Source: Bacteroidetes bacterium UBA2322
GTDB lineage: Bacteria > Bacteroidota > Bacteroidia > Chitinophagales > UBA2359
Length of the DNA: 24,297 nt
Assembly: GCA_002345145.1 (NCBI GenBank)
Contig: DDVC01000019.1
Coordinates: 1-24,297, forward strand
Reading direction: 5' to 3'
Positions 1 to 7,488 of this stretch are shown here, piece by piece. The notes under the pieces are model-generated. The model searched no databases, was not told the origin of the DNA, and saw nothing but the letters and a program-made list of their open reading frames with translations. The translations under genes and the position numbers were made by a program. Within the stretch, counting starts at the first letter, position 1; each line of letters starts with the position of its first letter.

Positions 1-2418
1 GTCAAATGCCTCTTGTTCTAAAGGCGAGAACAAATCCCACACACGCACAATATAGGTTTGTCCGGGCACACCGTTAAACAGCATTTCATCGGCTTGGTTA
101 TCCCAAAGAATTTCGCATTGTTCGGTTACGTTTGAGCCGCCGGCGCCGGTTAGGCAGTTTGTACAAGCAGGGTTAGTAGCTGCGGCAGAGGCGCAAATAC
201 CATCCCACTGTGTATTACAGCAGAAGGGGTCGGCAGCACAAATAGCTGCTTGGCAAGCGAGGTCTGATGGAAAGCCTGCTCCTGTTTGAGCCTGATTACA
301 GAACGGACCGGCGCCACCACCAAAACCGGTACAAGTACCTGAGTAGATTTCTATACCCAGCGGGGCTATGGGTGTGCCGCCAACAAAGGCAAAGAAGCTG
401 ATGTTATCGGCAGTAAGCGTTACCCAACCGCTGGGAGGCATTACAAAACTGAACCAAACATCGCCGCTGGTGTAATAGGAGTTGCCAAATTCATTGTCAA
501 AGCATTGCGGTCCGGCATCGGGCGAATCGGTAGCGCCTACGGTGCTGTAAGTACCACATGAGGGAATTGCCAGAGAAATGGCAGTAGAACATTCGTCGTT
601 GGCTGCCGGCGGCGGCAATTCTGAGCAAGTGGCAGTGAGCGTAAACGCTCCCACTGCCGTGCCAAATCCGGCTACCATTACATAATAGGTAACACCGTTG
701 ATAGCAGCAAAGGATACGGTAGATTGCAGCGTGCCACAACCGTCATCATCACCTATTACACAAGTAAATGCGCCGCATGAGCCGGTGTAAACAAATACTT
801 TTGAGTCATAGCCGGTGCCCGAGCAAAGGCTGAGCGTTACGTTTTGGTTATTGGCGGAAAAGGTGTACCACAAACTACCGGCTGTACTGGCGGCAGTAGT
901 ACAAAGCGGACCATTGCCCACATTGCTGGCGCCTACGGTGGTGCCGGTTACGGTTTGACCACAGGTAAGCGGCAGGGCATTTGCGCAGAGGTCGTTGTAA
1001 GCAAAGCAGGAAACGCTGCGGGTACGGCTTGCCGTAGAAGCGCCGCAGGCAGCATTGAGGTGGGTATAAAAGCGAACGGTACCGGTTATATTGGCAGTCC
1101 ACGTTACAGAACCGATGCCACTGGAAAGAACAACAGTACCAAGGTCGTTGGAAATAGTGATAAAGTCAGTAGCTACAGAACTGGTAAAGGTATATTGCGT
1201 GGCAGCAGTTACTGCTACCACAGAGTACTCGCTTGCGTAACCAATGGTGGTGATTACTTGTGCTGTACCATTACAAGTGGGAGTGAATGTGCCACTGGGC
1301 CACTGTCCATAAACGGCAGTTAAACAGCCGGCAGGCGAGCAACTTACACTGCGAGTGCGGCTGGCTGTAGAAGCGCCGCAAGTAGGTGGTCCACTAAGGT
1401 GGGTGTAGAAGCGAATATTGCCCGATAGCGTGGCTGTCCAGGTTACAGAGCCGGTGCCGGAGGCAAGCGTAGTGGTGCCACCTGCATCGCCTATGGTGAT
1501 GTAGTCGGTAGCTACAGAGCTGGTAAAGGTATAAGGCGTACCGCCGGAAACCGTTACTAATGAGTACTCACTGGCAAAGCCAACTGTGGTAATAACCTGT
1601 GGAGAACCGGTACATACAGGCACAAAAGTAGCGCCAGGCCACTGACCGTAGGTGGCAGCTAAACAGCCGGGAGGTGCGCAACTTACACTGCGTGTATGGA
1701 TAGTGGTATTACCATCGCAAGCGCTGCTCAGGTGGGTATAAAAACGCACATTGCCTGTAACGGTGGAAGTCCACGTTACTGAACCGGTGCCAGTAGCAAA
1801 AACAGTAGTACCGGTAGCATCGCTTATAGTAATGTAGTGAGTACCAACCGAGCTGCTGAAGGTGTAGGCAGTGCCGCTGGTAACTGCCACTACTGAGTAC
1901 TCGCTGGTGTAAGCAATGGTAGTAATAGCTTGCGCTGTGCCGGTGCAAGTGGGGGTAAAGGTAGTGGTGGGCCATTGTCCGTTAGTAGCATTGGTACAGC
2001 CTACTAAAGCTGCACAGCAGAAGGGGGCAGAGGTGAAGCTGAGCCCGGCTGCTAATGATCCTGTAACTAAGGTACTGCTGTTACAACTTACGCTATAAGT
2101 GGCGCAGTTGTCGTTAAAATTACCCTGTGTTTCGATAAAGAAAGTGAACGGTCCATTATCGGGGGCAGTACCAGAGGCAACATAATTAAATGTACCTGCT
2201 GTACCAACCGGACAAAATGCACCACCAAATACTGCTGTATTAGAGGCATTTCTGATTTCGAAGCACACTTCGTCTAAGAAAGTAGCACATGCACCTATAT
2301 TAATAGTATAAGTACCTGCACATTGAGCGCTTGCAGTTTGCTGCCCTATGGCAAACCAAGTAAGGACAAAAATTACGAGCGGCATTACCGGTCGTAAAAG
2401 CGTGTAAATTTTGTTCAT
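1..2418 (-). CDS. Secreted Cys-rich repeat surface protein, C-terminus outside window
   Basis: The frame is open from an ATG at 2418 down to base 1 (806 codons) and continues beyond the window, so the C-terminus, where a T9SS domain would be expected, is not visible. The N-terminus is a signal peptide: basic MNKIYTLLR, a hydrophobic stretch, then cleavage near ASA/Q at about residue 31. A Cys-rich region follows. Three homologous units of 107-113 residues (about 141-251, 252-364, 365-471) each contain GQWP, SEYS, YTF-SS, TGSVTW and end RSVSC. Next comes a jelly-roll-like region (about 474-595) with the DDDGCG and YYVMVAG signatures seen in pre-peptidase-like domains of secreted proteins, then a second such region beginning ANDECSTAISL. 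It also has the motif DPFCCNTQWDGIC, found in surface proteins of Bacteroidota and Planctomycetota. The role is inferred as a cell-surface or adhesion protein; no catalytic motif was seen. Confidence 0.85.
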   Translation of the reverse strand, partial: MNKIYTLLRPVMPLVIFVLTWFAIGQQTASAQCAGTYTINIGACATFLDEVCFEIRNASNTAVFGGAFCPVGTAGTFNYVASGTAPDNGPFTFFIETQGNFNDNCATYSVSCNSSTLVTGSLAAGLSFTSAPFCCAALVGCTNATNGQWPTTTFTPTCTGTAQAITTIAYTSEYSVVAVTSGTAYTFSSSVGTHYITISDATGTTVFATGTGSVTWTSTVTGNVRFYTHLSSACDGNTTIHTRSVSCAPPGCLAATYGQWPGATFVPVCTGSPQVITTVGFASEYSLVTVSGGTPYTFTSSVATDYITIGDAGGTTTLASGTGSVTWTATLSGNIRFYTHLSGPPTCGASTASRTRSVSCSPAGCLTAVYGQWPSGTFTPTCNGTAQVITTIGYASEYSVVAVTAATQYTFTSSVATDFITISNDLGTVVLSSGIGSVTWTANITGTVRFYTHLNAACGASTASRTRSVSCFAYNDLCANALPLTCGQTVTGTTVGASNVGNGPLCTTAASTAGSLWYTFSANNQNVTLSLCSGTGYDSKVFVYTGSCGAFTCVIGDDDGCGTLQSTVSFAAINGVTYYVMVAGFGTAVGAFTLTATCSELPPPAANDECSTAISLAIPSCGTYSTVGATDSPDAGPQCFDNEFGNSYYTSGDVWFSFVMPPSGWVTLTADNISFFAFVGGTPIAPLGIEIYSGTCTGFGGGAGPFCNQAQTGAGFPSDLACQAAICAADPFCCNTQWDGICASAAATNPACTNCLTGAGGSNVTEQCEILWDNQADEMLFNGVPGQTYIVRVWDLFSPLEQEAFD
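1006..1998 (-). repeat. Three tandem 107-113-residue units in the surface protein
   Basis: Three head-to-tail coding repeats, each starting at a Cys followed a few residues later by GQWP and ending in RSVSC. The unit starts lie at 1998, 1665 and 1326 on the minus strand, giving spacings of 333 and 339 bases. Shared landmarks are an ITTI/ITTV strand, SEYS, YTF-SS, a TGSVTW turn, a VRFYTHL or IRFYTHL strand, and the closing Cys. The copies differ at many positions, so this is an old duplication unlike the EGF array in the other surface gene. The fold is inferred to be a beta sandwich. Confidence 0.8.
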
Positions 2419-2460
2419 GGTAAAACTTTTAAGTTAGATCAATAAATTTTAATGTGATTT

Positions 2461-2643
2461 TTATTTTGGATTGGTTGAGTTATTGGGTGTGGTGGTTTCC
2501 CTTTCTTCTGCTCTCTTTCGGAGTACTTTGTTTTCGCGTATCATATCCACGTACATTTGCGGGCGGAATGTATAAATTACCAAACTTTTAAAGATTTTTT
2601 TAAGCCGCTTGCCGACAAATATACACAAAAGCAGGTGGTACAT
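2461..2643 (-). CDS. Doubtful small ORF downstream of the methyltransferase
   Basis: A 60-codon frame overlaps the last 44 bases of the methyltransferase gene in another frame. Its first ~15 codons are probably just the shadow of that gene, but the part beyond the methyltransferase stop reads like a real protein: VIYTFRPQMYVDMIRENK followed by a charged, then Thr/Asn/Pro-rich tail. An internal ATG at 2556 would give a 31-residue product. An A7 run (T7 on the given strand) lies just after the methyltransferase stop, so a miscount there would not fuse the two frames. I do not recognise it; it may be a small translationally coupled protein or chance. Confidence 0.25.
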   Translation of the reverse strand: MYHLLLCIFVGKRLKKIFKSLVIYTFRPQMYVDMIRENKVLRKRAEERETTTPNNSTNPK

Positions 2644-3160
2644 TTAGCAGCGTGAAATGTAGCTGCACACTGGAAAACATTTTTTCAAATTTTTTGAGTT
2701 GCAAAGGTGAGTAAGAAAGATGTACAAAAGCGCCGCCCGATGCTAAGGTATTGCGCACTTCCTCTTCTATGTTTCGGGCTATGGGTTTGGGCAAAACTAC
2801 TAATGGCACTGATGAAACTATGAAATCGGCTTTCTCAAATCCGTTTTGTTTAAGGTATTCGCCTATTTTTTCGGCGCTGTCGCAAATGAGGTGAAGGCGG
2901 GAGTCGTTTATATCCTTGCGGATGATATCGCAAAATTTATCGTTAATTTCAAAAGAGATGAGTATGGCATCGGGTCGCATTTTGGCGAGCAGGGCTTTGG
3001 TAATGCATCCATCGCCGGCGCCCAGTTCTACAATGCAACGGGCTTTGGCAAAATCAACGGGGGCGATGATGTCGTTTACCAAAAACTTGGAACTAAATGT
3101 TATAGTACCTACGGTTTTTAAATTTTTGAATGCTTCTGATAGGAGGGTAATTTGTTTCAT
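2600..3160 (-). CDS. Phospholipid N-methyltransferase-like SAM-dependent methyltransferase
   Basis: A class I SAM-dependent methyltransferase of 186 residues. Motif I is VELGAGDG (residues 44-51), the ribose-binding acidic residue is in FEIN (Glu71), and the segment IVSSVPLVVLP (114-124) replaces the catalytic loop of nucleic-acid methyltransferases. The C-terminal pattern GGAFVHLSYSPL, then NVPPAFVYIC, matches the bacterial PmtA / rRNA-adenine-dimethylase-like group that methylates phosphatidylethanolamine. The length fits a complete member of that family. Membrane-lipid methylation at the cytoplasmic face is therefore the best guess; methylation of another small molecule cannot be excluded. 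It lies between the surface-protein gene and the secG block on the same strand, with 181 bases to the former, and probably forms its own unit. Confidence 0.7.
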   Translation of the reverse strand: MKQITLLSEAFKNLKTVGTITFSSKFLVNDIIAPVDFAKARCIVELGAGDGCITKALLAKMRPDAILISFEINDKFCDIIRKDINDSRLHLICDSAEKIGEYLKQNGFEKADFIVSSVPLVVLPKPIARNIEEEVRNTLASGGAFVHLSYSPLQLKKFEKMFSSVQLHFTLLNVPPAFVYICRQAA

Positions 3161-3465
3161 ACTGAACTGGTTAATTTGAACAAAATGGTTTGCAAGTTAG
3201 GTTGGGTGGAGTTGTAATGATAAAGCAGATAGAAGTTTGTTGGTGTATGCCGCTTTTGCTGTTTCAACTTTTATAGGGTAAACCTCAGTAACAAAGGTAT
3301 CATTTTTTATTTTCAGTAGGGCTATACCGCTATTTTTTTTTAAAAAAAAAGCGAACCAAACTTTATTACATTTTCAAAACTGCCGGCATACAAACTCAAA
3401 AAAGCCGAAGATACCTGTTTTAAAGGCATTTTCGGCTTTTTCGATGAGGGATTGGGGCACCGGAA
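3161..3465. other. Intergenic region between secG and the methyltransferase
   Basis: These 305 bases hold no plausible gene. From the secG side they contain the secG terminator hairpin (3398-3441), a perfect A/T palindrome of nine T followed by nine A (3333-3350), and a TAnnTTTG-type -7 box on the minus strand (TACCTTTG, 3299-3292). No TTTG is found at the right distance upstream of that box, but the A/T tract sits where an UP-like element would lie. The region is inferred to terminate the secG block and start methyltransferase transcription, with a leader of about 125 bases. Confidence 0.4.
3398..3441 (-). terminator. Hairpin terminator after secG
   Basis: The arms AAAAAAGCCGAA (3398-3409) and TTCGGCTTTTT (3431-3441) pair over about 11 bases around a 21-base loop. 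On the minus strand the hairpin is followed by a T-rich stretch, as in a factor-independent terminator. It lies 25 bases past the secG stop and closes the miaB-to-secG block. Confidence 0.75.
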
Positions 3466-3753
3466 TTACTCGCCCAGTATATTTTCTATTTGGGTGTCTT
3501 TACCATTGGTGTCTAAGGGGCGCTCTGTGGGCAGGAATGCGTTTGAAAGTAAGCTCAATACGATGAGGGCTGCCGCCAGGGTCCAGGTAGCTTTTTCCAA
3601 AAAGTCGGTAGTTTGTTTTACGCCGCCCATAATGTTAGCAGTACCTCCGCCAAAACCGGTGCCTAAGCCACCGCCTTTGGGGTTTTGTATTAAAACTACT
3701 GCCATAATGAGCAGGCAGATGAGGATAATTAAAATGGTGATGAGAACGTACAT
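3466..3753 (-). CDS. secG: SecG, preprotein translocase subunit
   Basis: A 95-residue membrane protein with two hydrophobic helices (about 2-20 and 52-72). The linker between them carries the family signature: VLIQNPKGGGLGTGFGGG, then a segment through the conserved FLEKATW that enters helix 2. SecG is the small accessory subunit of the SecYEG channel in the inner membrane and assists SecA-driven protein export. The length is normal, with a short polar C-terminal tail. Its start lies 8 bases after the stop of the upstream TPR gene, so the two are very likely co-transcribed and perhaps translationally coupled. A hairpin terminator follows. Confidence 0.95.
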   Translation of the reverse strand: MYVLITILIILICLLIMAVVLIQNPKGGGLGTGFGGGTANIMGGVKQTTDFLEKATWTLAAALIVLSLLSNAFLPTERPLDTNGKDTQIENILGE

Positions 3754-3761
3754 GATATAGG

Positions 3762-4994
3762 TTAAGTTAATTTGTTATTAAGTTCTTCAATTTTTGCCGC
3801 AAAGTACGCACTTTTTTCCGGATACTTCAAACTTAACCGGTGATAAATTGCTTTTGCTTTTTCAAAATTTTCCTGGCGGATGTAAATTTTAGCCATTGTT
3901 TCGGTAACCAAGCTATCGTTTAGGGTAAAAACGCTGTTTTCGGGGGGTAGGTAAGCAAAAGTTTGTACCGGTGGCTGGTCTTCGTTTTGGCTATTGGGAT
4001 TATCGGTTTGGGGGGTTGTTTCTTCTGTTTGAGGTGCAACGGTATCAATCCACTGGTCAAATTCGGGCTCTTGTTTTTGGTGCCGGTATTCTTGGAGTCG
4101 TTTTTTGAGATTAGCCATCAAATCGGTATCCTGTTTGAGGCTATCGTCTATTTTTTGCTGTGCTGCTTCGTCTAAGACTCCTTCTTCGGCAAGCAAATCA
4201 ATATCATGCTGGATAAGTTGAATAGCTTCGTTTTCCAGATTGTCGGACAAATCGGGCTCGCCTGTGGCGCTCAGTTCAGTATCGGGTAGGGCAAGTGAGC
4301 TTTGGAGTTCCAGTTCCACTTGTTTGCGGGCTTCTTCGGCAATGGCAGTGGTGTCAAGGGTAATTTCTTCGGTTTCAAGGTCGGCATAGTCTTGGTTATT
4401 TTTTACCTTTTCTATCCAGTCGTTGTCGCTATCGGGGAGGATTTCCTCGCCGGCAAAGTCGGTCTCTTCCTCATTCTGAACATCATCGGGCACTAAAAAG
4501 GCAGATCGTTTTAGCCCTGCGCTAAGGTCAAAGGTAATGCCCTCTTCGTCATCGGTGGTATTGGCATTATCTGTATTTAAACTGCTGTCATTGGTTAGGG
4601 CTTGTTCAGGGGTGGGCGCTTCGGTTGTATGGAGTGGCGTGGTATTTTCGGCATCTAAAAGTTCAGGGGTGGCTTCATCGGGCGGCTGGGGCAGTACGGG
4701 TGTGGTTTCTTCTGGTATTGGTAAAATGGCAGCGGCAGCGGTTTGGTTTATGCCTTGCTTAGTTTGTGTTACCAATTTATAAAGTTGTTCACGGTTGCCG
4801 GCATAGGCGGAGCATTTAGCTGTTACCTGTTGTGTGTTTATATCTGCCGGGTGCAAAACTGCCTGCTGTGCCAGTAGCAGGTAACCGGTTTGAAAGTAAG
4901 GAAAATCTGACAGCATTTCTCGCAGTTCTCTAAAATTTACATCGGCAATGTTTGGGGTTTTGTCAATGGCTTGTAGTAGTTTCTTTTTTTCCAT
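3762..4994 (-). CDS. TPR-containing acidic protein of the secG-lptE cluster
   Basis: A 410-residue protein without a signal peptide or membrane helix. The N-terminal ~90 residues form a helical domain (FRELREMLSDFPYFQTGYLLL, then LAQQAVLH). A long, strongly acidic, low-complexity middle (about 95-345) is rich in Glu, Asp, Thr and Pro. The C-terminal ~55 residues resemble a TPR pair: TETMAKIYIRQENFEKAKAI, then YHRLSLKYPEKSAYF. Such a protein occupies this position next to secG and lptE in many Bacteroidota, but I know of no assigned function. The layout suggests a scaffold or adaptor with two folded ends joined by a disordered linker. The start was chosen at the ATG preceding KKKLLQAI, which gives a normal helical N-terminus. 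Confidence 0.75.
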   Translation of the reverse strand: MEKKKLLQAIDKTPNIADVNFRELREMLSDFPYFQTGYLLLAQQAVLHPADINTQQVTAKCSAYAGNREQLYKLVTQTKQGINQTAAAAILPIPEETTPVLPQPPDEATPELLDAENTTPLHTTEAPTPEQALTNDSSLNTDNANTTDDEEGITFDLSAGLKRSAFLVPDDVQNEEETDFAGEEILPDSDNDWIEKVKNNQDYADLETEEITLDTTAIAEEARKQVELELQSSLALPDTELSATGEPDLSDNLENEAIQLIQHDIDLLAEEGVLDEAAQQKIDDSLKQDTDLMANLKKRLQEYRHQKQEPEFDQWIDTVAPQTEETTPQTDNPNSQNEDQPPVQTFAYLPPENSVFTLNDSLVTETMAKIYIRQENFEKAKAIYHRLSLKYPEKSAYFAAKIEELNNKLT

Positions 4995-5427
4995 TGTTTA
5001 CAGGTTTTTTGAGGTTGATGTAAAAAGGGGGATTCTGCGCGTAAAGGTAAAATTTTTAGCTTTATTGTTAGCTATTTTTTTTAGTTTTTTGCTATTTTTT
5101 TCTAAAAACCCTATTTTATGGGTAAATGTAAGGTATTTATTTGTGTAGTGGCAAAGTTAGCTAAAAAAGAGGTCATTATTTAATGCAGAATATGGGTTGT
5201 TTTATCGTTGCCAATGCATCCAAAGTTTATTAGTTTGACAAGCCCACAAGATTTACCGGATTAGTTTTCTAAAATAACCCGATAGCCGCAATTATTTAAC
5301 GATACATTTGGGCAGTCCTGTGCATCTTAGGGTCTTTGTGAGAAACTAAACCGGGGCGCTCAAAACTTGGTTATGTGCATACAACAGTAGCTCCAAAGTT
5401 AGATAGGCGGCTATAGGGGTATTGGGC
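4995..5427. other. Gene-free gap between lptE and the TPR gene
   Basis: These 433 bases inside an otherwise tight same-strand block show no convincing ORF on either strand. Two minus-strand octamers match the -7 consensus TAnnTTTG (TAACTTTG at 5401-5394 and at 5159-5152), but neither has a TTTG 19-21 bases upstream. The part nearest the TPR gene is very A/T-rich. I saw no strong hairpin, tRNA or repeat. It may hold an internal promoter for the TPR gene and secG. Confidence 0.35.
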
Positions 5428-6048
5428 TTACCAGTTGGTAAAAGCCTTGTTAAAAATGTCATCTACCAATCGGGTTACAATAAGGTCTATGAGTTGCCCT
5501 TCCACATCGGCAAGGTTGGCGTTTCGGTCAAAGTTTTCAAACTGCTGAAAAGTTTGCGACCAGTTTTCATCGGTTATGCTGTTGGTGTATTCTACCCTTA
5601 TTACAATGGTAAGTCTGTTTAGGGCGGCTTGGTCGCCGGCGCCCGATGCGGCAGGCTCTACAAAATAGTTAAGGATAGACCCGCTAAATGCTGCATGTCC
5701 GCCCGATGGTACTAAATCTAAGCGCGCTTCGGCTGCAAATTTGTTTTTCATTTTTTCTACAATTGTTTGGCTCAGTGCTGGGGCTACGGTGGTTGCCAAG
5801 TTGGGAAAATCTTCTACGCTTACCGTTTTTACTCCCGGCGCTATGCTAATGCCTTTAAAACTGTAACAATTGCCAAGCAGCATTAAGGCGGCAATGGCTA
5901 AACTAAAAAATAAGGTGGTTGGCAGTTTTATACTTGTTTTTCTGTTTGGCAAGGTTTTGTGGGGTGATACAGGGCTACTTTCCTCCTGCTCCTGCTCAGA
6001 GAGGTGGGGAGTTTGGTTTTGGAGTGGGGTGGTTATTGTTTTAACCAT
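5428..6048 (-). CDS. lptE: LptE-like LPS-assembly lipoprotein
   Basis: The 206 residues include a lipobox LLGN/C with the acylated Cys at position 61, followed by CYSFKGISIAPGVKTVSVE, the typical opening of Bacteroidota LptE. The rest is a small alpha/beta domain ending with IDLIVTRLVDDIFNKAF. LptE is an outer-membrane lipoprotein that plugs and assists the LptD barrel in delivering LPS to the cell surface. The ATG at 6048 puts about 40 polar residues before the signal helix, which is odd for a lipoprotein. A TTG at 5952 would give a normal 29-residue signal sequence (PNRKTSIKL, hydrophobic core, Cys) and is a strong alternative start. The order miaB, sigma-54 activator, lptE, TPR gene, secG supports the call. 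I am sure of the family, less of the start. Confidence 0.85.
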   Translation of the reverse strand: MVKTITTPLQNQTPHLSEQEQEESSPVSPHKTLPNRKTSIKLPTTLFFSLAIAALMLLGNCYSFKGISIAPGVKTVSVEDFPNLATTVAPALSQTIVEKMKNKFAAEARLDLVPSGGHAAFSGSILNYFVEPAASGAGDQAALNRLTIVIRVEYTNSITDENWSQTFQQFENFDRNANLADVEGQLIDLIVTRLVDDIFNKAFTNW

Positions 6049-6103
6049 ATTTACATGGGGATAGTGGCTGGTGTTTCTAACAGTTTTGTGTATAACGCTA
6101 CCA

Positions 6104-7426
6104 TTACTCTTTAATGTTGTACTCTTTTATTTTTCGGTACAGTGTTCTTTCGGAAATGCCTAATTCAAAAGCGGCGTCTTTGCGTTTGTTTTTGTGTTTT
6201 TTTAGGGCGCGCTGAATAAGTTCGCGCTCATTGTCTAAAAGTGAAAGCGATTCATCAACCATTATGGTAGCCGGAAAATCATCGGTATTGGCAACAAAAG
6301 CGTCTTTACCTGCTCTGTTTACCACCACCGGGGCAAGGCCACCCGATGTGGTATCGGGTGTTAAGGGGTTTTTGGGGTAGGGGGTTAGGGTTTTAGCCAA
6401 ATCGGGGTGTATGGCATAATTTGGCGGGGCATTATGAGTGGCAGGCACAGGCATTACGGCAGCGGTGTAAGCCGGTGTTATGATACCGCCGGTTAGTTGC
6501 AGCAGCAGGTTTTTTACATCGCTTAGTTCCTGTCGCATTTCAAAGAAGATTTTATAGAGAATTTCGCGCTCTGTAAAGTTAAAATCGGCTTGTTGTTTTT
6601 GTTGGCTGAGTGTGCTCAGCACCGGAAACCTTGATTCATAAGTGGTGGCGGCAGTAAGAAAAGGGCGAAGCTCCTCTACCGGCATGGGGCGTTTTACCGA
6701 TAATACCGATGCTTGCTCAGCTACGTTTTTAAGCTCTCTGATATTGCCGGGCCAGGGGTAATTGAGGAGGAGGTTTTCGGCATCGGGTTCTAAGGTAATG
6801 ATTTGGGTGCGGTATCGCTCTGAAAAATCGGCGCTGAATTTTCTGAACAATACCGGTATATCGTCTTGCCGTTCTCTGAGAGGCGGTATATATATAGGTA
6901 CGGTGCTGAGTCGGTAGTATAGGTCTTCTCTAAACTTGCCTGCTTTTACCGCTTCCAACAGGTTTACGTTGGTGGCGGCAATTACGCGCACATCGGTTTT
7001 TTGTACTTTAGAAGAACCCACTCGTATAAACTCGCCGCTTTCTAAAATGCGCAGTAGGCGCGCTTGTGTGCCAATGGGCATTTCGCCAATTTCGTCTAAA
7101 AAAATGGTGCCGCCGTTTACCACCTCAAAATACCCCTTTCGGCTATCGGTAGCGCCGGTAAATGAGCCTTTTTCGTGTCCAAACAACTCTGAGTCAATGG
7201 TGCCTTCAGGTATAGCGCCGCAGTTTACCGCTATGAGGCTGTTGTGTTTTCGGGGGCTTAGCGCATGTATAATTTGCGAAAAAACCTCTTTACCTACTCC
7301 ACTCTCGCCCAATATAAGTACGGTAAGGTCGGTAGGAGCAACGCGCATAGCAACGCTGAGGGCATTGTTTAAGCCCGATGAGTTACCTATTATACCAAAA
7401 CGTTGCTTTATAGCTTGTGTATCCAT
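6104..7426 (-). CDS. Sigma-54-dependent transcriptional activator lacking a sensory domain
   Basis: The AAA+ sigma-54 interaction domain begins almost at the N-terminus. Walker A is GESGVGKE (40-47), the sigma-54 contact loop is GSFTGA (87-92) in place of the commoner GAFTGA, Walker B is GGTIFLDE (105-112), and the arginine-finger region is REDLYYRL (166-173). WPGNIREL follows near 225-232. A variable linker of about 150 residues leads to a Fis-type helix-turn-helix at the end (about 397-440, with AAFELGISERTLYRKIKEY). There is no receiver, GAF or PAS domain, so activity must be set by partners, expression or another route. It should drive sigma-54 promoters by ATP-dependent open-complex formation. 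It lies 62 bases after miaB and 55 before lptE, probably in one transcript, as in many Bacteroidota. Confidence 0.9.
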   Translation of the reverse strand: MDTQAIKQRFGIIGNSSGLNNALSVAMRVAPTDLTVLILGESGVGKEVFSQIIHALSPRKHNSLIAVNCGAIPEGTIDSELFGHEKGSFTGATDSRKGYFEVVNGGTIFLDEIGEMPIGTQARLLRILESGEFIRVGSSKVQKTDVRVIAATNVNLLEAVKAGKFREDLYYRLSTVPIYIPPLRERQDDIPVLFRKFSADFSERYRTQIITLEPDAENLLLNYPWPGNIRELKNVAEQASVLSVKRPMPVEELRPFLTAATTYESRFPVLSTLSQQKQQADFNFTEREILYKIFFEMRQELSDVKNLLLQLTGGIITPAYTAAVMPVPATHNAPPNYAIHPDLAKTLTPYPKNPLTPDTTSGGLAPVVVNRAGKDAFVANTDDFPATIMVDESLSLLDNERELIQRALKKHKNKRKDAAFELGISERTLYRKIKEYNIKE

Positions 7427-7488
7427 GAATAAAAGAGATTTTTAAGGCGGGGATAATTGAACAAGACAAAAATATAAGGTATGTCTCC

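Noticed and set aside
844..1323. A 159-codon plus-strand frame within the surface-protein gene
   Set aside because: It lies opposite the continuous 806-codon minus-strand frame with signal peptide and repeats, is low in complexity, and resembles no family.
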